Below are positions 15,799 through 21,013 of a stretch of 21,013 nt of DNA, one piece after another. This stretch comes from DASSUW01 sp035717845 (GTDB lineage Bacteria > Actinomycetota > Thermoleophilia > Solirubrobacterales > Solirubrobacteraceae): the NCBI GenBank assembly GCA_035717845.1, contig DASTIC010000311.1:1-21013 (forward strand), read 5' to 3'. The notes under the pieces are model-generated. The model made no database searches. It worked only from the letters and a program-made list of their open reading frames with translations, and had not been told where the DNA came from. The position numbers and the translations under genes were made by a program. The stretch's first letter is position 1; every line of letters begins with the position of its first letter.

Positions 15799-16257
15799 TC
15801 AGACTGCGAGCTCGATCTCCGAATCTGGCGCGAGGAGCATCGTGATCCCCTTGCGGGGATCTCGCGGCGACGGTCGCAGCTCGCGCAGCACGACCGCCGA
15901 CCACGGCCGTCCGGCGTCGAGGTCGCCCGCCAGCTCGGCCGCGATCTCGCGCGGCACCCAGCCGACCTGCGCACCGCCCGCCAGCACCGCGATCGCGTTC
16001 TCGTCGTGCGGGTTGGCGGGATCGCGCCGCAGCTCGAGCGGCGCGCCGGGAGCCGCGGCGTCGGAGGTGAGCGCATCGGCATGGTGCTGGGCCGCTCCCG
16101 CGACGCCGCACACGCGCAGCCCGCGGGCCGCGAGCTCGGGCGCGTCGCGGGCCAGGTAGCGACCCTCGGCGTCGACCGGCGTGTAGCCGGCGATCCACAC
16201 CTGGCCGCCCTCGTCGGGGTACCAGTAGCGCTCCTCGAAGACCGTCGCCACGCGCAC
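15799..16257 (-). CDS. HIRAN domain protein
   Basis: About 152 residues. The second half (about 48-125) matches the HIRAN domain: LRVCGVAGAAQHHADAL, then PLELRRDPANPHDENAIAV and VGWVPREIAAELA. In eukaryotic HLTF and Rad5, HIRAN binds single-stranded 3' DNA ends; bacterial stand-alone HIRAN proteins are poorly studied and may sense damaged DNA. The first 45 residues (ERYWYPDEGGQVWIAGYTP) are of unknown fold. No helicase or nuclease is attached or adjacent. The frame is open further upstream, but GTG 16257 is chosen because TAGGCT ends seven bases before it; GTG 16251 is also possible. Confidence 0.82.
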   Translation of the reverse strand: MRVATVFEERYWYPDEGGQVWIAGYTPVDAEGRYLARDAPELAARGLRVCGVAGAAQHHADALTSDAAAPGAPLELRRDPANPHDENAIAVLAGGAQVGWVPREIAAELAGDLDAGRPWSAVVLRELRPSPRDPRKGITMLLAPDSEIELAV

Positions 16258-16264
16258 GACGGCG

Positions 16265-16270
16265 AGCCTA
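16265..16270 (-). promoter_or_regulatory. TAnnnT -10 element (TAGGCT), 7 nt before the start at 16257
   Basis: On the minus strand, TAGGCT stands seven bases before GTG 16257. The GGATAGG context could also be read as a weak ribosome-binding site, so leaderless initiation is less certain here. Confidence 0.4.
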
Positions 16271-16305
16271 TCCGGAGGTCCATGGCCGCCCTGGCGCGCC
16301 GACGC

Positions 16306-16311
16306 TACTGT
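16306..16311 (+). promoter_or_regulatory. TAnnnT -10 element (TACTGT), 6 nt before the start at 16318
   Basis: TACTGT ends six bases before ATG 16318, so transcription should begin on the A of the start codon. With 16265-16270 it forms a divergent promoter pair in a 60-bp gap. Confidence 0.5.
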
Positions 16312-16317
16312 CGACTG

Positions 16318-16467
16318 ATGCCGGACGACCTCCATCAGTGCTCCCGCTGCGGCGCCCTGCAACAGGTCGCGGGCCCGTGCCGCGAGTGCGCCGAGGAGCA
16401 GGAGTGCCGCCGCCTGTCCGAGCGGCTGTTCGGCACCTCGAGCGCGCTCGAGCTGCTCACTGAGTAG
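16318..16467 (+). CDS. Mini zinc-ribbon protein (49 aa)
   Basis: A 49-residue protein with four cysteines in two knuckles, C8-x2-C11 and C21-x2-C24 (CSRC, CREC), the layout of a single zinc ribbon. A charged helix follows (EEQECRRLSERLFG) and an acidic end. The function is unknown; such proteins often bind nucleic acid or another protein. The start is supported by a -10 hexamer 6 nt upstream and the lack of any leader. It lies 28 nt upstream of pdxS on the same strand, though pdxS seems to have its own promoter. Confidence 0.72.
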   Translation: MPDDLHQCSRCGALQQVAGPCRECAEEQECRRLSERLFGTSSALELLTE

Positions 16468-16480
16468 CCTCCGGCGCGGC

Positions 16481-16486
16481 TATCCT
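16481..16486 (+). promoter_or_regulatory. TAnnnT -10 element (TATCCT), 9 nt before pdxS
   Basis: TATCCT ends nine bases before the pdxS ATG at 16496, which implies at most two or three untranslated bases. There is no Shine-Dalgarno sequence between them. Confidence 0.5.
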
Positions 16487-16495
16487 GCCCTGCGT

Positions 16496-17380
16496 ATGCG
16501 CGACGAGGCGACTTTCCGGGTCAAGGCCGGGCTGGCCGAGATGCTCAAGGGCGGCGTGATCATGGACGTGGTCGACGCCGAGCAGGCCAAGATCGCCGAG
16601 GACGCCGGCGCCGCCGCGGTGATGGCGCTCGAGCGCGTGCCGGCCGACATCCGGCGCGACGGCGGCGTCGCCCGCATGTCCGACCCGCTGCTCGTCCGCG
16701 GCATCCAGGAGGCCGTGACCATCCCCGTGATGGCCAAGGCCCGGATCGGTCACTTCGCCGAGGCCCAGGTGCTGGAGGCGCTGGAGATCGACTACGTCGA
16801 CGAGTCCGAGGTGCTGACGCCGGCCGACGAGGCCAACCACATCGACAAGTGGGCGTTCAAGGTGCCGTTCGTGTGCGGCGCCACCAACCTGGGCGAGGCG
16901 CTGCGCCGGATCGCCGAGGGCGCGGCCATGATCCGCTCCAAGGGCGAGGCGGGCACGGGCGACATCGTCGAGGCCGTGCGCCACATGCGCCGCATCAAGG
17001 GCGACATCAAGAAGCTGACCGTGATGGACGACGCCGAGCTGGCGACGGCCGCCAAGGAGCACCAGGCGCCGCTCGACCTCGTGCGCCAGGTGGCGCGCGA
17101 CGGCAAGCTGCCGGTCGTGCTCTTCTGCGCGGGCGGCATCGCGACGCCGGCCGACGCGGCGCTGATGATGCAGCTCGGGGCCGAGGGGGTGTTCGTCGGC
17201 TCGGGCATCTTCAAGTCCGAGGACCCGCCCACCCGCGCGGCCGCGATCGTCGAGGCCACCACCCACTTCGCCGACCCGGCGCGCGTCGCCCGCGCGTCGG
17301 AGGGCCTGGGCGGCGCCATGACGTCGCTCGAGACCCGCAAGCTCGACGAGCAGCAGCTTCTCGCCAACCGAGGTTGGTAG
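16496..17380 (+). CDS. pdxS: Pyridoxal 5'-phosphate synthase, PdxS subunit
   Basis: A 294-residue TIM-barrel lyase that builds PLP from ribose 5-phosphate, glyceraldehyde 3-phosphate and ammonia supplied by PdxT (the DXP-independent route). All key residues are present: Asp24 (GGVIMDVV), Lys81 (MAKARIGH), Lys149 (IRSKGEAGTG), and the phosphate loop near FCAGGIATPADAA and VFVGSGIF. Lengths and positions match the Bacillus enzyme. It is expected to form a dodecamer decorated with PdxT. The ATG at 16496 follows a TATCCT hexamer. Its TAG shares one base with the pdxT GTG, giving a coupled pdxST pair. Confidence 0.98.
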   Translation: MRDEATFRVKAGLAEMLKGGVIMDVVDAEQAKIAEDAGAAAVMALERVPADIRRDGGVARMSDPLLVRGIQEAVTIPVMAKARIGHFAEAQVLEALEIDYVDESEVLTPADEANHIDKWAFKVPFVCGATNLGEALRRIAEGAAMIRSKGEAGTGDIVEAVRHMRRIKGDIKKLTVMDDAELATAAKEHQAPLDLVRQVARDGKLPVVLFCAGGIATPADAALMMQLGAEGVFVGSGIFKSEDPPTRAAAIVEATTHFADPARVARASEGLGGAMTSLETRKLDEQQLLANRGW

Positions 17381-17982
17381 TGCTCATCGGCGTCCTGGCA
17401 CTCCAGGGCGACTTCGAGGCGCACAGCCGGGTGCTGCGCGACCTCGGCGCCGACGTGCGCGAGGTGCGCGTCCCCGCCGACCTCGAGGGCCTCGACGGCC
17501 TGGTGATCCCCGGCGGCGAGTCGACGACCATGACCCTCGGCGTCGAGCGCGAGGGGCTCGCGGAGCCGCTGCGCGAGCTGGCCCGCTCGGGCACGCCGAT
17601 CTTCGGCACCTGCGCGGGGATGATCATGCTCGACCGCGCCCACCTCGGCGTGATGGACATCGAGTGCCGGCGCAACGCCTTCGGCCGCCAGATCCGCTCG
17701 TTCGAGGCCGACCTGCGGATCCCGGGCGTGCCCGGCAAGCCGGTCCGGGCGGTGTTCATCCGGGCACCGTGGGTCGAGGTGTGCGGCGACGACGTGGAGG
17801 TGCTCGCGGCAGTCGACGGCCACCCCGTGGCCGTCCGCCAGGGGAACCTGCTGGTGATCTCCTTCCACCCCGAGATCGCGGGGGAGACCCGCCTGCACGA
17901 GCTGTTCCTCGAGCAGGTGCGCGATCAGTCGAGGCCTTCGACGATCGCGTCGGCGACTTCGGCGAGGTCTCGGCCCCTGTAG
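17380..17982 (+). CDS. pdxT: Pyridoxal 5'-phosphate synthase, glutaminase subunit PdxT
   Basis: A 200-residue class I glutamine amidotransferase that hydrolyses glutamine and channels ammonia to PdxS. It shows the family start LIGVLALQGDFEAH, the GGES loop (45-48), the nucleophile Cys78 in FGTCAGMIML, and His163/Glu165 in SFHPEIAGETRLHELFL. GTG 17380 gives the normal N-terminus and overlaps the pdxS stop (TAGTG). After EQV the protein continues for an unusual tail of about 20 Ser/Arg/Ala-rich residues. This tail is encoded opposite the 3' end of the convergent HAD gene (58-nt overlap), so it looks like read-through past an ancestral stop rather than a conserved part. Confidence 0.97.
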   Translation: MLIGVLALQGDFEAHSRVLRDLGADVREVRVPADLEGLDGLVIPGGESTTMTLGVEREGLAEPLRELARSGTPIFGTCAGMIMLDRAHLGVMDIECRRNAFGRQIRSFEADLRIPGVPGKPVRAVFIRAPWVEVCGDDVEVLAAVDGHPVAVRQGNLLVISFHPEIAGETRLHELFLEQVRDQSRPSTIASATSARSRPL

Positions 17983-18593
17983 TCGGGGGCGGGAACCGTG
18001 TCGAGCAGCGAGCGCTCGCGCCGCGCCACCCACGCGGTGTGCAGGCCGCTGCGCTTGGCGCCGGCCACGTCCCACCAGTGGGTGGAGACGAAGCACACGT
18101 CGGCGCCGGCGGCGCCCGTGCGCTCGAGCACCGAGCGGTAGGCGGGCGGGGCGGGCTTGTAGGCACCCGCGTCCTGCGCGCTGAGCACGAGCTCGAAGCG
18201 ATCGCGCAGGCCGGCGAAGCGCAGCACCGCGTCGGTCGCCTGCACGGAGCTCTGCGCCAGCACGCCGAGCTTGAGGCCGTGGGAGCGCAGCGACTCGAGC
18301 GCCCCCGGCACCTCGAGGTAGGCGGGCATGGTCCCGGTCAGCTCGAGCGCGTCCGCCGCCCGCTCCTCGTCGGCTCCCGCCAGGCGCAGCCGCCGGCGGA
18401 GCGCGGCCTCCATCAGCGTGCTCAGCGGCGTCGTCTCGCCGGTCAGGGCGTCGGCCATCGCCATCGCCACCGTGTCGTCGAGCGCAGCCAGCACCAGCTC
18501 CTCGTCGGCCCCGGAGTCACCCAGCGGCTGCGCGAGCACCGCCGGGTCGACCAGCGTGCCGGTGAGGTTGAAGAACACCCACGTCAGACCCAT
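17925..18593 (-). CDS. Haloacid dehalogenase-like (HAD type II) protein lacking nucleophile Asp
   Basis: A 222-residue protein with the overall pattern of L-2-haloacid dehalogenases: motif I near residue 9, motif II around LKLGVLAQSS (Ser115 region), Lys146 in YKPAPPAY, and motif IV VSTHWWDVAGAKRSGLHTAWVAR with Asp175. Motif I reads FFNLTGTLVD, with Asn9 (codon AAC) where all active members have the nucleophile Asp. As written it should not form the aspartyl-ester intermediate, so it may be a binding or regulatory protein. ATG 18593 places motif I correctly and follows TACGGT by 8 nt. An upstream open extension lies in the divergent promoter region and is rejected. Its 3' end overlaps pdxT. 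Confidence 0.88.
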   Translation of the reverse strand: MGLTWVFFNLTGTLVDPAVLAQPLGDSGADEELVLAALDDTVAMAMADALTGETTPLSTLMEAALRRRLRLAGADEERAADALELTGTMPAYLEVPGALESLRSHGLKLGVLAQSSVQATDAVLRFAGLRDRFELVLSAQDAGAYKPAPPAYRSVLERTGAAGADVCFVSTHWWDVAGAKRSGLHTAWVARRERSLLDTVPAPDYRGRDLAEVADAIVEGLD

Positions 18594-18601
18594 CTCGGCG
18601 C

Positions 18602-18607
18602 ACCGTA
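18602..18607 (-). promoter_or_regulatory. TAnnnT -10 element (TACGGT), 8 nt before the start at 18593
   Basis: Minus-strand TACGGT is followed by eight bases and ATG 18593. This supports the shorter HAD-like protein and a leaderless or nearly leaderless message. Confidence 0.45.
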
Positions 18608-18609
18608 CC

Positions 18610-18647
18610 CCTGCCTGGGGCGTTTGCGCCCTCGCCTCATGGGCAGG
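18610..18647. repeat. Nested inverted repeats in a divergent promoter region
   Basis: CCTGCC (18610-18615) is mirrored by GGCAGG (18642-18647). Inside them GGGCG-TTTG-CGCCC is a second stem with a 4-base loop. The repeats lie in the 62-bp gap between the HAD-like gene and the membrane protein at 18656. A regulator site is possible; chance is not excluded in GC-rich DNA. Confidence 0.3.
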
Positions 18648-18655
18648 CCTGGGGG

Positions 18656-19240
18656 ATGCCTTCTCTCTCCGCACCCTCCGTGCCGCTGAGCCAGGTCGGC
18701 CGCGCGGCGCACGACGTCGGCCTCGCCGGGCTGCTCGGCGGCAACCTGTTCGGCCGCATGGCGCTCCACCCGAGCGTGTCCGAAATCTCCGACCAGTCCG
18801 AGCGCGGCCGCGTGGTCAACGCCGCGTGGCGGCGTTACGGCGTCATCCAGTCGCTCTCGCTCGCCGCCGTGATCGGCGGTTGGGCCGGAGCGCGGCTCGA
18901 CGAGGCCGCCGACCGGCGGCTGACGCCGGAGGAGCGCCGCCTGGCGCGGGCCAAGGACGTGCTGGTCGGCGTGGTCGGCGTCACCGGCGTCGCCACCGCC
19001 GCTCAGGGCTTGGCGTTCTCCCGCAAGGCGCCGAACGGAGCGGTGCCTTTGAGCGACGGCGAGCGTCCGGCGCCCCAGGCGAGCGAGGACGCGAAGCGTG
19101 CGAAGCGACGCGTGAACGCCCTGGGCCTCGCGAACCTCGTCTCCGAGCTCGCTCTGGTCTCGGTCAACGCAGCGCTCGAGCAGCGCCAGCATCGCCGGCC
19201 GGCGGTGCGGCGGCTCGTGCCGTTCGTCGGGAGGACCTAG
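18656..19240 (+). CDS. Small membrane-associated protein, unknown function
   Basis: A 194-residue protein that I do not recognise. It has three or four hydrophobic stretches: weak at about 21-36, then 61-79 (YGVIQSLSLAAVIGGWAG), 101-121 (VLVGVVGVTGVATAAQGLAF) and 155-174 (ALGLANLVSELALVSV). They are separated by charged segments such as DEAADRRLTPEERRLARAKD, where a conserved polar role might lie. There is no signal peptide and no catalytic motif. The ATG is preceded by a G-rich stretch but no clear leaderless hexamer. The stop codon shares the palindrome CTAG with the stop of the convergent P5C dehydrogenase gene. Confidence 0.78.
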   Translation: MPSLSAPSVPLSQVGRAAHDVGLAGLLGGNLFGRMALHPSVSEISDQSERGRVVNAAWRRYGVIQSLSLAAVIGGWAGARLDEAADRRLTPEERRLARAKDVLVGVVGVTGVATAAQGLAFSRKAPNGAVPLSDGERPAPQASEDAKRAKRRVNALGLANLVSELALVSVNAALEQRQHRRPAVRRLVPFVGRT

Positions 19241-20784
19241 ACCACGAGGCCGTGGCGCATGGTGTTCTCGGTCACCACGCGCGGCTCGACGAACTGGAGC
19301 AGGTAGCCCGGGCCGCCGGCCTTCGTCCCGGTCCCCGAGAGGCGGTTGCCGCCGAACGGCTGGCGGGCCACCATCGCTCCCGTGATCGCGCGGTTGACGT
19401 ACAGGTTGCCGACGGGCGAGCGCTCGACGACGCGGTCGACGACGTCGGGGTTGCGGGCGAAGAGGCCGCCCGTGAGGGCGAACGGCGAGGCGTCGACGCG
19501 CTCGCACGCCTCATCGACGTCCCGCACGCGCTCGACGGCCAGGAGCGGCCCGAAGATCTCCTCGTTCAGCACGGGCGAGTCGGACGGGAGGTCGGTGGCG
19601 AGCGTGGGGGCGGCGAACCAGCCGGCGTGGTCGGGCACGGAGCGGGCGCGAGCGGCGATCCGCCCCTGGCGCTCGGCCTCGGCCGCGTAGCGCTCCACGC
19701 GCTGCTGGGCGTCCTCCTCGATCACCGGGGGCACGTCGATCTCGAGGTCGTCGGCCTGGCCGACCTCTAGGACCTCGATCGCCCCGGCGAGCCGCTCGAC
19801 CAGCGCATCGTGGATGGCCTCGTGGCAGAGCACGCGCGCGGCGGCCGAGCACTTCTGGCCGGCGAACGTGAACGCGGAGTCGACGAGCGCCGGGACGACC
19901 TCGTCGAGGTCGGCGTCGGAGTCGACGATCACGCAGTTCTTCCCGCCCATCTCGGCGATCACCCGCTTGAGGTGCTTCTGACCCGGCGGCACCTCGGCCG
20001 CCGTGCGCATGATCTCGAGCCCGACCTTGTTCGAGCCGGTGAACGCGATCGTGTGGACGCGCGGGTCCTTGACCAGCGCGGCGCCGACGTCGCCCTCGCC
20101 GGGCAGAAGCGCGAAGGCGCTGGGCGGCACGCCCGACTCCCTGAGCGCCCGCGCGAGCAGGAGCGCACAACCTGGTGACTGCTCGGCCGGCTTGAGCACG
20201 ACCGCGTTGCCGGTGGCCAGGCCGGCGGCCGCCATCCCGCAGGCGATGGCGACCGGGAAGTTCCAGGGCGCGATCACGGCCACGATCCCGCGGGCGTCCC
20301 AGCGCAGCTCGTTGCGCTCGCCGGGCGGCTGGAGCAGCGGGGCACCCCGGGCGAGGTCGATCGCGCCGCGGGCGTAGTACTCGAGGAAGTCGATCGCCTC
20401 GCAAACGTCGGCGTCGGCCTCCGGCCACGGCTTCGCGCACTCGCGGACCTCGAGCGCGGCGACTTCCAGGCGCCGATCGCGGAGCCACTGCGCGGCCTTC
20501 TGGAGGACGCCCGCGCGCGTCTCCGCGGGAACGTCCCAGCGGCGGGCGACGCTCAGCGCGGCGTCGACGTCCGCCGGTGTCGCGGCGGCCGCCTCGGCGA
20601 CGACGTGGTCCGGGTTGCCGGGGTCCGTCGAGACGATGTCCGCGCCCTCACGGGTGTCGCCGCCGATCCAGACCGGCACTTTGAGCCCCGGTCGGGCGTC
20701 ATGGGCTTTGAGCGCATCCACGAGCTGGCTGCGCACGGCGGCGCGTCGCAGTTCCAGGATCGGCTCGTTGGCGAACGGCTTCAC
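19237..20784 (-). CDS. rocA: Delta-1-pyrroline-5-carboxylate dehydrogenase
   Basis: A 515-residue aldehyde dehydrogenase that oxidises P5C/glutamate semialdehyde to glutamate with NAD+, the second step of proline (and arginine) breakdown. Motifs are PWNFPVAIACGMAAAGLATG, KPAEQSP, FTGSNKVGLEI, the general base Glu278 (EMGGKN) and catalytic Cys312 (FAGQKCSAAAR). The C-terminal block YVNRAITGAMVARQPFGG with SGTGTKAGGPGYLL is characteristic of stand-alone RocA/PruA enzymes rather than generic ALDHs. The GTG start at 20784 gives the usual N-terminal extension (MKPFANEPILELRR) and follows TATCGT by 9 nt. No proline dehydrogenase is visible; the partial gene upstream could be anything. A palindromic element begins 30 bp upstream of the start. 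Confidence 0.95.
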   Translation of the reverse strand: MKPFANEPILELRRAAVRSQLVDALKAHDARPGLKVPVWIGGDTREGADIVSTDPGNPDHVVAEAAAATPADVDAALSVARRWDVPAETRAGVLQKAAQWLRDRRLEVAALEVRECAKPWPEADADVCEAIDFLEYYARGAIDLARGAPLLQPPGERNELRWDARGIVAVIAPWNFPVAIACGMAAAGLATGNAVVLKPAEQSPGCALLLARALRESGVPPSAFALLPGEGDVGAALVKDPRVHTIAFTGSNKVGLEIMRTAAEVPPGQKHLKRVIAEMGGKNCVIVDSDADLDEVVPALVDSAFTFAGQKCSAAARVLCHEAIHDALVERLAGAIEVLEVGQADDLEIDVPPVIEEDAQQRVERYAAEAERQGRIAARARSVPDHAGWFAAPTLATDLPSDSPVLNEEIFGPLLAVERVRDVDEACERVDASPFALTGGLFARNPDVVDRVVERSPVGNLYVNRAITGAMVARQPFGGNRLSGTGTKAGGPGYLLQFVEPRVVTENTMRHGLVV

Positions 20785-20793
20785 GGGGCGGTG

Positions 20794-20799
20794 ACGATA
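20794..20799 (-). promoter_or_regulatory. TAnnnT -10 element (TATCGT), 9 nt before the start at 20784
   Basis: Minus-strand TATCGT stands nine bases before GTG 20784. The -35 region would fall at the very edge of, or inside, the palindromic element at 20815-20941, but no recognisable -35 hexamer is seen there. Confidence 0.45.
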
Positions 20800-20814
20800 A
20801 CGCTGCGCATGACG

Positions 20815-20941
20815 AACTTCGGCATTGAAGGGAGCACGAGCGGTCTGGTTGCCGAACTGTGTCGAGTTAGACCCGGAATCCGGGGCTTACCCGACATGGT
20901 TCGCGCGTCCACTCCGACCGTGTTCCCCTCAATGCCGCAGT
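20815..20941. mobile_element. 127-bp palindromic MITE-like element with TGACG target duplication
   Basis: The two halves are imperfect inverted repeats around the small palindrome CCCGGA-A-TCCGGG centred at 20878. By hand alignment about 48 of 64 columns match, with one gap. The outermost block, AACTTCGGCATTGA on the left against AACTGCGGCATTGA read from the right (its last base shared with the flanking repeat), is nearly perfect. TGACG stands immediately outside both ends (20810-20814 and 20942-20946), as a 5-bp target duplication would. By hand count the element is about 61% GC, well below its surroundings. Without it and one TGACG, the gap would be 33 bp, typical of this window. It carries no credible gene. 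A bidirectional transcription terminator or dispersed intergenic repeat is the alternative. Confidence 0.6.
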
Positions 20942-20949
20942 TGACGTTC

Positions 20950-21013
20950 CTACGCCGGGGTCGACGCCACGGGCCGCGCCAGCAGCTCGTCGAGGGCGAC
21001 GCCCTTGGCCTGC
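20950..21013 (-). CDS. 3' end of an unidentified gene (5' part outside window)
   Basis: Twenty-one codons plus one base enter from the right edge and end with TAG at 20950. The last residues read QAKGVALDELLARPVASTPA. Codon use is strongly G/C at the third position, which supports real coding, unlike the palindromic DNA next to it. Too little is visible to name the product. It runs toward rocA on the same strand, so a proline dehydrogenase would be a natural guess, but nothing in these residues shows it. Confidence 0.6.
   Translation of the reverse strand, partial: QAKGVALDELLARPVASTPA

Noticed and set aside
16293..16300. GGCGCGCC palindrome between the HIRAN and zinc-ribbon genes
   Set aside because: A pure-GC 8-mer palindrome is expected often in DNA of this composition, and nothing else supports an operator.
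18594..18674. Upstream extension of the HAD-like protein to 18674
   Set aside because: It would cross the divergent promoter region and overlap the start of the gene at 18656. Motif I sits at the normal distance from ATG 18593.
20861..20937. tRNA-like segment (GGTTCG near 20899) inside the palindrome
   Set aside because: No acceptor stem, D arm or anticodon arm can be drawn. The pairing is explained by the two inverted halves of the element.
20809..21013. Open frame on the plus strand from ATG 20809 to the window edge
   Set aside because: It crosses the palindromic element with codons that lack the strong G/C third-position bias of real genes here, and then runs antisense to the better-supported partial gene at 20950-21013.
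1..21013. CRISPR array, prophage, toxin-antitoxin or defence island
   Set aside because: No spaced direct repeats, integrase, capsid or nuclease genes, or paired toxin-like small genes were found. The content is mainly metabolic, regulatory and envelope related.

Overview
The window is very GC-rich (about three quarters G+C by eye). It is densely packed with genes and carries actinobacterial families: an ATP-dependent ligase of the mycobacterial LigB type, a large LAL/LuxR ATPase regulator, DUF4230, a HIRAN protein and PdxS/PdxT. Together with the GT-C-like membrane protein and the small hypotheticals, this suggests an actinobacterium, possibly class Thermoleophilia (Solirubrobacterales or Gaiellales). 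The class is an inference from protein style, not from a marker gene. It reads as ordinary chromosome: there is no phage, IS transposase, CRISPR, rRNA or tRNA. One small palindromic element near the right end looks mobile.

Layout, left to right. 1-2055 (minus): an SDR oxidoreductase followed by a LigB-type DNA ligase cut by the window edge. 2124-4809 (plus): an EamA transporter, a GntR/FCD regulator and a Vps62-like protein joined by ATGA overlaps, with a GntR-like palindrome at their promoter. 4848-8001 (plus): a membrane protein, a tail-anchored coiled-coil protein and a GT-C-like membrane protein. 7986-8615 (minus): a DUF4230 protein. 8653-10393 (plus): an isoaspartyl peptidase/asparaginase and a coiled-coil protein. 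10401-14616 (minus): an apparent rmlC - gluQ - LAL regulator operon. 14722-15570 (plus): an RpiR-type regulator. 15563-16257 (minus): a 73-residue protein and a HIRAN protein. 16318-17982 (plus): a mini zinc-ribbon protein, pdxS and pdxT. 17925-18593 (minus): a haloacid-dehalogenase-like protein that lacks the nucleophile Asp. 18656-19240 (plus): a small membrane protein. 19237-20784 (minus): delta-1-pyrroline-5-carboxylate dehydrogenase. 20950-21013 (minus): the tail of another gene.

Three themes stand out. (1) Nine genes that begin a transcription unit have a TAnnnT hexamer 6-9 nt before the start codon. This is the geometry of leaderless or nearly leaderless mRNAs, and it decides several GTG starts. 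(2) Convergent genes are packed tightly: four of five convergent pairs overlap at their 3' ends, by up to 58 nt. I saw no convincing intrinsic terminators. (3) A 127-bp imperfect palindrome of lower GC lies between the last partial gene and the P5C dehydrogenase gene. It is flanked by TGACG direct repeats and looks like a MITE-type insertion.

No stretch longer than 300 bases lacks a gene. The longest non-coding gap, 20785-20949, is explained by the palindromic element.
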